Positions 19,139 to 32,389 of a stretch of DNA of 64,000 nt are shown here, piece after piece. The translations under genes were made by a program, and so were the position numbers. Numbering within the stretch: position 1 is the stretch's first letter; every line of letters begins with the position of its first letter. The notes beneath the pieces were generated by a model that saw only the letters and a list, made by a program, of their open reading frames with translations, was not told where the DNA came from and ran no database searches. Origin of the DNA: Eretmocerus hayati (Eukaryota; Arthropoda; Insecta; Hymenoptera; Aphelinidae); contig CM056744.1 of assembly GCA_029851415.1 (NCBI GenBank), forward strand, positions 97,869,338 to 97,933,337. Reading direction: 5' to 3'.

Positions 19139-19242
19139 TGGTGCGGTGTATATGTAGAATATGGCAGATAAGGACACGATATGTATTTGAAATGTATCAC
19201 CTTGAAAGATTTTAAGAATAAAGAGAAGTTTTCAAAGTCAAA

Positions 19243-19264
19243 GTGGCTCCGGCATCAGTCGAAT
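19243..19264 (+). repeat. 22-bp target duplication, right copy
   Basis: Identical to 14768-14789. It restores the H2B initiator (CATCAGTCG, A at 19257) immediately upstream of the H2B leader, but no histone TATA box is at the normal spacing. The nearest T/A-rich element is the AATAAA of the LINE tail about 40 bp upstream. Confidence 0.93.
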
Positions 19265-19289
19265 TTGACCGGTACACTCAGCTACTACC

Positions 19290-19664
19290 ATGGCACCCAA
19301 AACCAGCGGAAAGGCAGTGAAGAAGGCCGGAAAGGCCGTCAAGAACATCGCGAAAGGAGACAAAAAGAAGAAGCACAAGAAGAGGCGCGAGTCGTACGCC
19401 ATCTACATCTACAAGGTGTTGAAGCAGGTGCACCCCGACACCGGTGTCTCCAGCAAGGCCATGTCCATCATGAACAGCTTCGTCAACGACATCTTCGAGC
19501 GCATCGCCGCCGAGGCTTCCCGTCTGGCCCACTACAACAAGAGGTCGACCATCACCTCCCGGGAAATCCAGACTGCCGTGCGTCTCCTTCTGCCCGGTGA
19601 ACTGGCCAAACACGCCGTTTCCGAGGGAACCAAGGCCGTCACCAAGTACACCAGCTCCAAGTAA
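19290..19664 (+). CDS. H2B: Histone H2B (copy 1)
   Basis: A complete 124-residue core histone with a basic tail ([19 protein letters not shown]...[11 protein letters not shown]) and an intact fold: [56 protein letters not shown] (shown only as a region) and the C-terminal AVTKYTSSK. It is intronless and followed by a canonical stem-loop. It is separated from its native TATA box by the 4.45-kb LINE, so its expression probably depends on LINE tail sequence plus the duplicated initiator. It is the only uninterrupted H2B reading frame in the window. Confidence 0.98.
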   Translation: MAPKTSGKAVKKAGKAVKNIAKGDKKKKHKKRRESYAIYIYKVLKQVHPDTGVSSKAMSIMNSFVNDIFERIAAEASRLAHYNKRSTITSREIQTAVRLLLPGELAKHAVSEGTKAVTKYTSSK

Positions 19665-19725
19665 ATTGACTGCCCAGGACTCATCAAAATGAAATTAAAA
19701 AATCATAAATGACAAAAAACCAAAC

Positions 19726-19741
19726 GGCCCTTTTCAGGGCC
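19726..19741 (+). terminator. Histone mRNA 3' stem-loop, H2B copy 1
   Basis: GGCCCTTTTCAGGGCC, a perfect six-base stem with a TTTC loop 61 bp after the H2B stop, followed by ACCA. Confidence 0.95.
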
Positions 19742-20310
19742 ACCAGATATTTCAAACGCAAGAACTTTGATATCGTCTCCGTGCATATTTTGACCATTGC
19801 CTGGACATGCAATTGCAATTTCTTTTTTTCAATTACCCTTATGTCACTTACACTGTCAGTGGCAAAGTTTTGTACAATCAAGTAATTGCATCTCTGAAAG
19901 TGCAACACGAGAAAATATGGGAACATGTGAAGGTTCTCACGTGCATTGACTTGATGGGTTATATAGATAATGTATGGTTACATACGCATTTGTTCTGTTT
20001 AGATCATGATGCTGGGTGAGACAGGGTCTCAAATGTCATACATTTGACGATAATTAGCGAATACCGGTAAGAAATCCCTCAGATCTATTCCGGTGGGATT
20101 GTTAGACACATCCTTTATCCTCAGACATAGTAATATGTATTTGTTGCATTAATGATGACGTTGAGCTCTATGAACGATCGCTGTCAGCTATAGCGCTCAC
20201 TATTTAGTGAGGAACCAAACTTCTGCGTTAGTAACTGATCATAAATAGTAATTTGTGGGCAAATTGCAGGGAGGCCACGTCTATATACCAGAGTTTTAAT
20301 GAATTAGGCC
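19742..20310. other. Histone spacer, no gene
   Basis: AT-rich spacer between the H2B stem-loop and a nested pair of DNA elements. No coding, RNA or repeat signal that I can support. Confidence 0.35.
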
Positions 20311-21965
20311 ACCGTCAAATTGGGTAATTTTGGTACGATTTCGGTACTTTTTATTTTGTTTGGATCGGCATTTCAACATACATTGACAAAACGCACATTA
20401 ATCAGTAGTCAGTCGAAAACTTACAGCCTCAGCTTTCGATTGATGGGCTACAAAGTTCAATTTGATGTGCCTGAGCTAGAGCTATTAGCAGTTGGAGAAG
20501 TGTACCAAAGTTAGACCCCGATGGGTCAACTTTGGTACACTTACAAAATATTTCAATTCCACCCACCACCATGCGAGTGAATCAATTTTAATCGTTCAGA
20601 AGTCTTGTTATAAGCTGTTTGAAAGATCTTTAAACCTTATAGACCACCACCTGACTCAAGATGAGTTGAAAATAAGCTGTCATACAAATGAGGTGTACTG
20701 AAGTCGCCCCATCGTGTAACTTTGGTCCGATTTTCTACGGGTTTCTCCCGGTTTTTCATTCGTTAAAATTTCAAATGCTGTAAATACCCCAATGTACCGA
20801 TGGTTTCTTCAATATGGTGATATATGTGATTGAAATGTAGCGTTATTCACTCGTAAGGTAAAGTCGCCAGTAGTGGAACAAAAAATGATCGCTGATCAGC
20901 AATTTACATATTTTGAATCATATTCGAATTTCTCGCGAACGGGAAGTAACGAATCTTATAGATAAACTCTTTCTGCATATTTTGAAAAAAAGTTACAAGT
21001 TGATTACTTGTATACAATAAGAGTAATTGGATGTTCACGAAAGGATCCGTTGTCTCCTATAGTGGAACAACCAATCCTGAGCTCGGTGCCTTCATTGGAA
21101 CACGAAAAGTCTCCTATAGTGGAACAGCGCTTTGGAGTCATTCTGAAAATATTTGGTAGATAATTAATGGTTTGTTTGTGCTCATCTGCATAGAATAAAT
21201 GACGTGCGACCAGAAAAAATCGATTCCCGGATGGTTTTTCAATACAGTGAAAATATAAAACCTGTTCCAGTTGAGAGCACACTCTTGTTCCACTATAGGC
21301 TCCTTTTTTGAAGAAGGCTCCTACAGCGGAACAGCCTCTAAAGGGTGGTTATGAGCTTATACTTTTCATGATTTTTTTCATTTGATTTATGAATCTTTTA
21401 CGGGTATTGCAGGACATCGATTTGAAATATATAATATCAAAGAGCACTGTGTAATTTTTACTCAAATGATGAATCGACTTTTCGCGGTTAAAATTCCATG
21501 TGAATTGGGTGTTCCACTATAGGCGCCCAACTAGCCGTGTTCCGCTACTGGCGCCTTTACCTTAGTTCGTTTCGGAACAGTTCTTTCCAGTTACACTGAC
21601 TGGACCACTCGCGTATCGCTGCTAAATCAGCCATTTCGGAATAAGCTTCAATAAACGAGGACAATCATTCACGCGGTATTCACGCTGTCCCAACACGTCA
21701 TTTATGTGTTTATGAAGGGGGAGAATAGGTTTCAGAGTGATAGAATCATTTACCTTGACGCACGCATAGCTTTGAAATTCATGAGTAATTTTGTAGATTT
21801 TTCGTCTTTGATGTTTAATATATGAGTTGATTATTTGGTCTCATCGGTCTTGAAGGACGGATCCGTCAATATAGCTTTGAAGTCCTTCAATATAGCTTTG
21901 AAAGTCATTTTTCAAAGGTGTACCAAAGTTGCACCCACTGTACCAAAGTTACCTAATTTGACGGA
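20311..21965. mobile_element. Outer inverted-repeat DNA element with internal motif copies
   Basis: Ends are inverted repeats of about 25 bp, beginning near CCGTCAAATTGGGTAA at 20312 and mirrored near 21940-21964. The end motif TACCAAAGTT recurs inside in both orientations (near 20500, 20527, 20714, 21920), giving repeated subterminal motifs. No transposase frame is visible, so it is non-autonomous. It has been split by a second element at 20855-21564. Superfamily not determined. Confidence 0.7.
20855..21564. mobile_element. Inner inverted-repeat DNA element with a dispersed 16-bp motif
   Basis: Terminal inverted repeats begin AAGGTAAAGTCGCCAGTAG (20855) and are mirrored at 21539-21564; TA lies at both edges. 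The related motif CTCCTATAGTGGAACA occurs near 21053 and 21111 in one orientation, and near 21286 and 21511 in the other, with a variant near 21315. Such repeated subterminal motifs resemble transposase binding-site arrays. No transposase frame seen. Confidence 0.7.
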
Positions 21966-22329
21966 ACTTACGTTGTATCTGACTCAATCCTGTGCTTGTA
22001 GATGGAAAAATGAGATACCATTCTCAGCCGTCACTGAATATCAGTACATTATGTCGGTTTTGTTCAGACAACTGAGATCCATCACAGTCTGGGATTCACA
22101 GACCAGAGCTTGATGATGGGAGAATATCGTTATTATTAACTATAGCTTTGTTTATAGTACTATGTACGTATCGAATATCAACGGATAAGATCTGATTTCC
22201 TCAAACAAAACCCTCGCCAAAACCACTCTGTCGATCACACTCAAGTCGATGCTTGTAGCCTCGAATCGTTGTGATTTTGTGGCTTATTTCTAGGAACAAG
22301 TAGATTCATCCAACGTATGCATTATTGGT

Positions 22330-22345
22330 GGCCCTGAAAAGGGCC
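22330..22345 (-). terminator. Histone stem-loop of the H4 remnant
   Basis: Minus-strand GGCCCTTTTCAGGGCC, downstream of the broken H4 gene; still perfectly paired. Confidence 0.9.
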
Positions 22346-22404
22346 GATTCTTTTTTTTTCGTAATTTTTTCTTTTTCATCGGTGGTGTCGTGCGATTGGA
22401 GAAC

Positions 22405-22679
<275 letters not shown>

Positions 22680-22712
22680 ATCATCACTTGAAAATCGAAA
22701 AAAAAAGCAATC

Positions 22713-22728
22713 GGCCCTTTTCAGGGCC
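22713..22728 (+). terminator. Histone stem-loop of the H3 remnant
   Basis: GGCCCTTTTCAGGGCC, still perfect, downstream of the H3 fragment. Confidence 0.9.
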
Positions 22729-25011
22729 AATAATCTAATCCAAACGTACATGCAAGCTGCTTTCCACTGAATATGTCCCATTTTTCTAAATGGGATTTTC
22801 CCAATTCTATGTCAGATTGCGTTCCAATCTCTCCTCGCTACTCCTGGCGTCGAGAGAGATCGCTATACACATTGATCCATTCCAAACTCCTCCGACTTTT
22901 TCTCATTTGAAAAGGATTCGTACCTAGAAAACTGACTTTGAACTAGGCCTACTTTGAACGTGTCTTGGCACAGGCGAGTGCTCCAGTGATTTCCTATTGA
23001 GAACAAAGCAGTAAGTTTGACTCATCAGTTCAATTTGGGAGATCGTTGTTAGGAAAATTAGGGTAATGATACTATTCAAAATAATTTCCTAAGCCTCGTA
23101 ACACCGAAATTTTCCTGCTTTGACTCCGTTTTTAATAGCATAAAAGATGATGCCTATAGTCTAGAATTATGTTGGAAATTTCGCTAGAGGATTGAAGGAG
23201 TGTTCTTTTTGACATTCACTTGAGAGGTTGATTGCGAATGATTTTTGAATTTGAAACTTTTTTTTTTGAATTCTCGGAATCTTGTTGTACACTGGAAGGC
23301 CAAAAATACACTGGTGATCATCCGCGAGATCCATATTGCACTCTACCAGAAAATGTATCCAACCCAAATAGTCAACTAGGCCATTGGAGGCATAGAAAAT
23401 ATTGATGTATAAAAAATATTCAGCAGTCTTGTGATTTTCCTAACACAACTGGGTTGGTTCCCACGTCTAGAACTCTTTGGACTGTATAGATGATGGCAGA
23501 ATCGACAAAAATGAGGACACAATAAGAATGGTACCAGATATATATCATACTTAGATGGATGACAATTTAGAATATGAATAAAAAAATACATCGAAAATGA
23601 CGTTTGTGATTATTTCTTCAAGCGTTTTAAGGGTTCTTACAAGCAGGCACACGTTATTTTAAAGTTTCCGCGGAACTACTCGTATATGCCTACGACCCTG
23701 CTAACACCAAACACAAACGAACAAATAACTTCCCGAATTTCATGTTCATCATCACCAGATTCCTATATAATAGCTTTGCTCAAATGGATAATTTCAAATC
23801 AACTAGCTGTGGACTGCCCTCGACTAGAGCCTCTGGAACTAACCCGAACTCATCAGAATCAAGCGCAGGTCTTGATTTACCCATATCCTCATCGTGCACC
23901 AATTGAAGGTCCACGCTCTGTCTGGCAATCTTCGCTTGATGAAACGTCTATGTTATGTAGAAACTAATCCACCGTGCTTCATTCCAACAGGATTATCCCG
24001 AGGGATAGAAGCACACGTATTTCCTAAATCACCGCGTATATTGCCAATTTGATAATTCGAGAATCCGAAATGGAATATTCTTCGATAACAGAAGTAGGTT
24101 CCGAGTAGTTCTGATTATTATTTATGCAACGCTGTGCGTAAAACTGTGTAAAAAGTTAACTTTCTATGCAAGGTACCCGTGCCGAAAGAAATGCGGAAAG
24201 TCATTATCGCACGGCTAAGTGTGCGAGAAAGTAACTCTCTCACTATGTTTGACAAAACGTAGTGAGAAAGTAAAATCTGTTCAAAAATGAATCCATCGAA
24301 ATTCTCATAGGAAATTGCAAACTTAGAAAAAAAATTCAATGAGTCAACCTCGGAGTCAACCGTATTTGTCAAAGTGTTTTTAGGATGCGAATCCAAACCC
24401 TTCGATTACTCATCGTTTTATATGAATTATATTTCCATCTTTACTTCAAAAATACTTTTGGTGGATAAAGATATCCATAAATTCCAAAACCATCTTTTGA
24501 TATGTATTTTGATGATTGATCACCATTACACATAGTTGGATGAATTGCCAGAATTGAATTTGTTGAAATTTGGCGATACTCTTGAGCAACGACGTAGTAC
24601 GCGATATGAACAAGAGATTTTTTTTTATACATCTTTTAGAACTTTATTTCAGTCGGGGGGATCGCCCCCTGCACCCCCACCAGGGGCTGCCGCCCGTGGA
24701 CCCCGCTCCGCCCCCCGGGCGATCGTCCCGTACCGCCGACTTCCGCGAAGAGTTTGTCAATCGAGCGGCTGTGACGCATGGTTTTACACTCAGAGTCAAA
24801 AGTTTGACTACAACATCGTCTGTAGCGAATGGACTAGGACTATGACACACAGGGAACATGAATGGAAACAGAATCCTTTTCTTGCAAACTCGTGTATAAA
24901 TTTATTGGACCCGCTCATCGCCTCGTATATACGACTATTTCATTCAAGTCCTGACCGTCAACGTTTTTAAAGATCGTGGAGGCACAGTTTTCTGCACAGG
25001 TTACATAAAAT
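22729..25011. other. Spacer between H3 remnant and H1; GC-rich block at about 24650-24745
   Basis: Mostly AT-rich with no recognised gene. A sharply GC-rich, self-complementary block at about 24650-24745 (GGGGGGATCGCCCCC, CCACCAGGGGCTGCCGCCC) stands out from its surroundings and is probably part of a dispersed repeat. Near 24180-24260 a GCGAGAAAGTAAC-like phrase resembles the hairpin at 25012-25137. Confidence 0.35.
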
Positions 25012-25137
25012 AGTATAAGCAACGCGGGCGAAAAGTTCCTGCACTCGTGTCCGGAACCACGCGAGAAAGTAACTTTCTCGCACTCTTTCCGGACACTCGT
25101 GCGGGAATCTCCCTTTTCGCCCATGTTGCTTAATGTA
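25012..25137. repeat. Short hairpin element
   Basis: Arms of about 60 bp run from AGTATAAGCAACG..GGGCGAAAAG to the mirror image CTTTTCGCCC..TTGCTTAATGTACT, with an inner GCGAGAAAGT/ACTTTCTCGC core. The sequence folds back on itself almost completely. Probably a small MITE; no gene. Confidence 0.65.
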
Positions 25138-25254
25138 CTATTCTCTCAAAGTGGTACCTGAAGATGGGAATCTATGGATGATGTTTTTGTAGCTTTTCAC
25201 CGTGGATCATGTTTCTGAGAAGGAATCATTGCTTGTACGTAAGAAGCATTTGGT

Positions 25255-25270
25255 GGCCCTGAAAAGGGCC
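25255..25270 (-). terminator. Histone mRNA 3' stem-loop, H1
   Basis: Minus-strand GGCCCTTTTCAGGGCC, 43 bp after the H1 stop codon. Confidence 0.95.
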
Positions 25271-25312
25271 GATTTTGAGGGGGACCGGGAAGGAATGCAA
25301 CTAAGAGCGGAT

Positions 25313-25927
25313 TTACTTCTTTGCTGGCTTGGGCTTGGCGGCCTTGGGTGCTGCGGCCTTCTTGGGTTTGGGTGCCTTGGGCTTGGCGGGTGCCTTTGCC
25401 TTCTTCTCCTTCTTGGGCGACTTGGGCTTGGCCACCTTGGGTTTGACCGCCTTGGGCTTCTTGGGCGAGGCCGCCTTCTTGGCCGCGGATGGTTTTTTGG
25501 CGGCCTTGGGCTTCTTGGCTGCCGCTGGTTTCTTGGCTCCGGCTGCCTTCTTGGCTGCGGGCTTCTTGGCGACCTTCTTCACGCCCTCGGCCTTGGGGGC
25601 CAACTTGAACGAACCCGCGGCCCCACTGCCCTTGGTCTGGGTGATGGTCTTCTTGGCGACGGCGGACTTCAGGAACTTCCTGATGAAGATGGACTGCTTC
25701 TCAACGTCGCACTTGTAGTGGGCCGCGATGTACTTCTTGATGGCCTGGAGGGACGATCCCTTCTTGTCGGCGAGTCCCTTGATGGCGGCCAAAACCATGT
25801 CACCCGCTGGAGGATGTGCGCGGGGCTTGGCGGGCTTTTTCGCTCCTGCGGCCTTTTTCGCGGCTTTTTTGGGCGAGGCTGCCGCTGGGGCCGCTGCTGG
25901 GGCTGGCGCTGCTGCTGTGTCAGTCAT
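25313..25927 (-). CDS. H1: Linker histone H1
   Basis: A 204-residue linker histone. The short N-terminal tail is Ala/Pro/Lys-rich. The globular winged-helix domain runs from about residue 38 to 112 ([21 protein letters not shown], then [13 protein letters not shown], then [24 protein letters not shown]). The long C-terminal tail consists of Lys/Ala/Pro repeats ([19 protein letters not shown]) that bind linker DNA. It is intronless with a canonical stem-loop and no frameshift or missing core residue. Its promoter region (25928-26110) carries a reverse-orientation ATTGG motif. The long plus-strand frames here are shadows of the biased composition. Confidence 0.98.
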   Translation of the reverse strand: MTDTAAAPAPAAAPAAASPKKAAKKAAGAKKPAKPRAHPPAGDMVLAAIKGLADKKGSSLQAIKKYIAAHYKCDVEKQSIFIRKFLKSAVAKKTITQTKGSGAAGSFKLAPKAEGVKKVAKKPAAKKAAGAKKPAAAKKPKAAKKPSAAKKAASPKKPKAVKPKVAKPKSPKKEKKAKAPAKPKAPKPKKAAAPKAAKPKPAKK

Positions 25928-26119
25928 CGTGGCGATTGGATTTCTGTAGGACTAGTGGTCTGGAGAATGTTCCCGACGCACACGGAGGGCGTTTCTTTGT
26001 AGCGCAGCGCGGACGTCGGAGAAAGGCCCGCTTTCTGCAAGAGTTCTCTGCCGACTGTGACCCTGTGATATCGCGTCTCTTTTTTATTTTCCCCGTTGAT
26101 TTGTGATGCCTTTTTCATG

Positions 26120-29100
26120 CCAAATATAGAACCTGAGACTCAGAATTTTCTCTCGGAAGTTCGTAGCACAAATAAAGTTACAGGTTTAAGGAGATAATAC
26201 AGAACCGACTGCATAGTTAGCTCGTAATTAGGAGAGTACTCACGCCAACTAAAAGCATTTTTTGCTATGAATTAGTAAAAATGATTATTTATCTCAACGC
26301 GAACTAATTAATGTCCAATGCCATAGTTCTAGAGATGTTGAAGTATCATGGTGACACATTTTTTTGTGCAATGTATGCTGTGGATATTCATAAACTGTTT
26401 GAAAATGACGGGTCGTCGTGAACAGATTTTGCATAGAGCCTCACTTAGACACGAATTTCTGGTTCATGGTTTCACGCGAATCGGAAAAATATGATATGTC
26501 GAATGAGTCATGACGAGTTTTTAAAGTTTATTCAGAAATTCCCCGATGGAGGTGTAAAAATCGCGCGACGAGTCATAACTAGTGACGATCCCATTTTCAA
26601 CAGTGCTTATTTGGAGTCTATGCAGTACCAGATAGTCACTTTGAGTTATAGATTGGAAATCATATAACTTTTACATTGCATGAATTCGTATGCATGAAGA
26701 TCTCAAAATTGCCAGGGGCAGTCTCAACGACTTAACATCCATTCTTCCCACCTTACATGAAGATGTCCAAAAGATCTATCGGGATTCAGCTATGTATGAG
26801 TGGGTGAAAAAAACCACAATTGACTGTATTGATGCCCAATGTGAGATAATTTACCGATTATTGGTTGCCAAATGCTCATAGATAGATAGTTCATTTCCAA
26901 CGACAGATATTCATAATACTTAATTTAACATATCCCCCTTATCTACGGCCCATTTCTATGTAAGTTTAACCTCATCCCTGCAGACATTCGATGGCTTTCA
27001 TCTACTTCTTTCGAATGCTTGGGCATACAATATAATAAAACAAAAGTTATTTTGCTATTCATCGGTTAGTTCTTGCCCAAATACTCGTATTTTGTGTCAT
27101 TTGTGTTAGTAAGAGTAACTTGAAAAATTTGTCTGCGTTAGAAAATGCCAGTTCAAATATCTATGAAGTGTGCCTATCTTCTACGAGGTACTATATTCAA
27201 TCCAAATCCTTCATGAAGCTTGCACTTGGGAATTCCTTCTCTTCAATAACGTTTTCGGAAGTTCTATGATTTCGGATATTTTTCTTCCTACTGGATATTG
27301 GTTCTTCGGTTTTTCCTACTATTTTGTTGCTCGAGATTCTTAACCCTGCAATTATTGATCATTTTTATTATTAGAAATTTCCTAAATTCTGCTTCTGATT
27401 TAAATTCATCTCGAGACAGTACTATAACGTCATTGCCATTCCAACACCGAACTTCGCTGGGCATCTCTCCTTCTTCATCCATCTCAGTTTTTCTGCAAAA
27501 TAAGCTCGACAGAATTAAATGCTCGAGTAGCTTTTAGGAGTTCATGTGAATATTGAATTCTTTGAATACATCCCAAGTTTTCAGTTCGATCCGCTTATTG
27601 ACTTTTACAGTTTCAAAGTTATGATCGGCGCCAGAACGCATTTTCCTTGGAGGCGATTCTCTTTCATCCTCCTTGATCTCCCCGTAAGAAGCGGATTGTT
27701 CAAATTTTAATCATGGCAGAAATCAAGTGGTATTCCTCAAGGGGATGACTACCTTTTCAAATGCCCCGACTCATATACCTTTGTGGTGTCCTTGTGTTTA
27801 TTTGCTGTAACTTCTCTTGACTTTGGTTCATCAGTGTCATAATCATTTGGGTCATCTTCTGAAGAAGATTCAGATGCTGATGAACTATGTAGGCTTAGTG
27901 ACACTTATTCGAACCTTTTTTTTCCGTTCTTCCAATCGAAGTCAAATCTGGTACTGAGAGAACAACAGACGACAATTTCGTGGGTATTCTAAGATTTATT
28001 ACGGAACTGGTCGAATTTTGCTGATAGCAACTCACAAAACCAGTTCACCATCCGTTTCGAATACATCCTAGCTCCATGGAACTACCGCCATCGTGTTCAG
28101 TAGATTAACGATTGGGTGAAAATTGAGAGCGTGAGTTGAAATCTACGAAAAAGTTGGGACCCTAGCAGAAGTCTTCGGGTCGATCTCCGACATCCTCTTA
28201 AACTACGTGAACAATCATAGTTCTGATACGCATTCGGCTCAAAACAAGGATGTGTTGACGAAGCTATCGACTTACATATTTAGCAAAAACGTTAAAACCA
28301 CAATTAGGAAATCAGTAATTTGCAATTTAAAGAGTAATTCTGCCGCATCGGGACAAATCTGGCCAAGGGTTTGAGTTCTACGTCGTAGAGTCCATGAAAG
28401 GATCATGTTATCCCAATGGGTTATTCTGGAATCAAACTTTTGTTCTTCAGTGCTATGTAAGGTATCCTCCGAGTTTTCGAAGAATTTGCGTGTCGAATTT
28501 GCGGTGAGCCACTTTTATCTAGTCCATTCATCTGAAAAAATGATGGGGAGCAAAAATGTGTGTTGTGATGAGATCCATGAGATGTAATACTTTGTTGGCC
28601 CATTCTCTTCCCGAGATCGTCAAGAAATCCAATAAACGTGTTCTTTACACGAGTTTTGGGCGATTTTAGTGATTTCTAATAACTAAATGCACAAAAGAAC
28701 CAGGCCAATTAAAAACAGGGGGAGAAAATCTACAACTTCGGTCCTTTGCAGCTTCCCGACCAGGCCAACTTCGTTCGCAGAATTCGCGGTTCCAGTGTGA
28801 GAAATCCGCATTTTTCATATTCTAAGTGGTTTTTTTGGTACCAACCCATCATTTTCCGGACATAAGAAAAACCATAGATTTGTATTTTCTGTCCAAGAAC
28901 AAATCCCTGTTAGAGCCGTAATGGTTCATTGAGCCAATTTTGGGAAGGAATCAAAGTATGGTCCACGTACATATTATAGACGGAACACTCTTTGCCCACA
29001 ACGAGGAAATGCTTCGATTCCACGCGGAACAGATTTACATGCATAACTAGACACTCGAAACACCCATCTCAGTGTAACATGGGCTCCCAAACCTCTGGAG

Positions 29101-29861
29101 CAGATTCGGCCTCATTTGCAAGAGTTCCTTTTTTCGTAATGCAATTGAAAATTGGTAGAGGAGTTGAAATCCATCTATTCAAGGGGCAAAAAAATTTTTG
29201 GGGATCGCAGCCTTGCAGAAGATATCAATATTTTCATGTAAATCGTCACCCAAATCATATTGTGTGGAAAATGAATGCAATTCCTCAGCGGTACATTTTA
29301 CGGTAAAAATACCACACAATCATTTTGGGGTATGCTCTTGGAAATTGATTTGACTTTTTTTTTTATTATGAAATTGATTTGACTCAATTCGTAACATTGT
29401 GAATACAGCACTATGTATTGGATCTCAAAAAGGATTACAATCAGTACATACTTATACACCAGATAACGCCCTTTCTTGGTAATTCTTCTAGATACTCGTG
29501 ATTGAGCAGGGACTTTCGATGTGAAGATGGTTGCACTGAAAAGCTTGGCAGAGGATAAAATACCAATGTAAATATTCAAATGACTGTCATTTGTCGAAGT
29601 GAAGAATGAATACTGTTTTATCGGAGGTGATTGGGATTCGAGCGTGAGTAACTAACCAATTTCTTGAGGAACTATTTCGGAAGAGTATGAGATCCTCGGT
29701 GAGATCACACCGGTGTTCATGATCAGGCTGATATGTATTTAGCTATACCCAAAGTTTCCGTTTGTATGGTAAAGATACTACACGATAAATTTCTTACTCA
29801 CAATAATTCAAATTCTATCGAGTTTTTGAGACATAGTAGGTCTGCGTTGAGAACGTGTGGT
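26120..29861. other. Long spacer between H1 and H2B copy 2, no intact gene
   Basis: A small plus-strand frame at 26690-26881 and a minus-strand frame at 27288-27482 (with a CWNGNDVIVLSRDEF phrase) look protein-like, but I do not recognise them. The minus strand of 28100-29300 reads as broken coding-like stretches with many stops. Best described as unidentified, possibly decayed transposon or gene remnants. Confidence 0.3.
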
Positions 29862-29877
29862 GGCCCTGGAAAGGACC
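29862..29877 (-). terminator. Histone stem-loop of H2B copy 2, altered
   Basis: Minus-strand GGTCCTTTCCAGGGCC. The stem still pairs with one G-U, but the loop reads TTCC instead of TTTC and the stem differs from every other copy in the window, consistent with relaxed constraint. Confidence 0.8.
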
Positions 29878-29938
29878 GTTTGGTTTTTTGTCATTTATGA
29901 TTTTTTAATTTCGTTTTGATGAGTCCTGGGCGGTCACT

Positions 29939-31678
<1,740 letters not shown>

Positions 31679-31711
31679 GGTAGTATCTGAGTGTACCGGT
31701 CAAATTCGACT

Positions 31712-31724
31712 GATGTTGGAGCCC
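31712..31724 (-). repeat. 13-bp H2B target copy, downstream (next to H2B)
   Basis: Minus-strand GGGCTCCAACATC followed by AGTCG, the intact H2B initiator context. First of three identical copies (see 32261 and 35048). Confidence 0.93.
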
Positions 31725-32260
31725 TTACTTGACTTTGAAAATTCTCTTTATTCTCGATTTTTCAAGGTGATACATACAAATTACATATCGTTCCTATTAG
31801 TAGCGTCAACTTTTGCACACACTGCGCCCAGCCCTCGTAGGGCCATATCAGTATTCCACACTATTTTGCATGCTTTCGCTAATCATTCATAAAAGATAAT
31901 GTAAATGCACTCTTTATGTATTATGGTAAAAGTTTGAAAAATCCATGTCAGCTCTCAAGTGACTAGAAACACACAATTCTTCGTACACACATCCATCCAT
32001 CCTCAATCACACTACAGTATATTTCAGGTGATATTTGTATTTATGTACAGTCATGTATATATATGTAGAATGTTTACATTTGTCATGTATATAGATCATG
32101 TGCAGTTACAGTAGCACCTGATGAGGAAGTTTGTGCTTTATTTTGAATGGGGCCGTTTGGCGTGCGAGGCTCCCAACGTCACTTAGGATATCAATACCAA
32201 GTATCTGTTCTCTATAGAAAATTTTTGTTGCCTCATATGTAGCATCGCTAATAGTATTAT
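31725..32260 (-). mobile_element. 5'-truncated histone-site LINE (copy 2b)
   Basis: Holds only the last roughly 45 codons of ORF2 (YREQILGIDILSDVG...KIKHKLPHQVLL, stop near 32112) and a complete 3' UTR. Its tail (AATAAAGAGAATTTTC, AAAGTCAAGTAA) is close to that of copy 1. It is bracketed by identical 13-bp repeats at 31712 and 32261, showing an independent integration at the H2B initiator. It lies in the same orientation as H2B copy 2. The 3' UTR hairpin is at 31830-31844. Confidence 0.92.
31830..31844 (-). other. LINE 3' UTR hairpin (copy 2b)
   Basis: Minus-strand GGCCC-UACGA-GGGCU: same stem as copy 1 but a different loop, followed by GGGCGCAGUG. Confidence 0.6.
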
Positions 32261-32273
32261 GATGTTGGAGCCC
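32261..32273 (-). repeat. 13-bp H2B target copy, middle
   Basis: Minus-strand GGGCTCCAACATC between the 3' end of copy 2a and the 5' end of copy 2b. It shows that both LINEs integrated at the same base position. Confidence 0.93.
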
Positions 32274-32374
32274 GTGGCATTTGGCATTTGAAAATTCATT
32301 TATTCATCTTTAGTTCTTGGATACATCAAGTGATACATCGAGAGTTCATTCATTGATCTATATATCATTGTGCC

Positions 32375-32389
32375 TAACCCGCTTGGGAT
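32375..32389 (-). other. LINE 3' UTR hairpin (copy 2a)
   Basis: Minus-strand GAUCC-CAAGC-GGGUU: five pairs, two of them G-U, with a different stem sequence from copies 1 and 2b but the same position. Confidence 0.5.

Larger units (their letters stand above)
14790..19242 (+). mobile_element. Jockey-clade LINE inserted at the H2B initiator (copy 1, full length)
   Basis: A 4.45-kb non-LTR retrotransposon with two overlapping open ORFs, a 3' UTR and a short A-rich tail (AATAAA, then TTTTCAAAGTCAAA), bounded by 22-bp direct repeats. It lies in the same orientation as H2B, between the H2B TATA/initiator and the H2B start codon. Jockey clade is inferred from the PRE_C2HC-type region plus three CCHC knuckles in ORF1 and from an ORF2 with AP endonuclease and RT but no RNase H. 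Both ORFs lack inner stops, so this copy may be competent. Related copies at 31725-35047 and 35267-51987 occupy equivalent histone sites. Confidence 0.93.

Noticed and set aside
26690..26881. Small plus-strand frame with plausible composition
   Set aside because: No homology recognised, no splice partner and no upstream promoter; not called as a gene.
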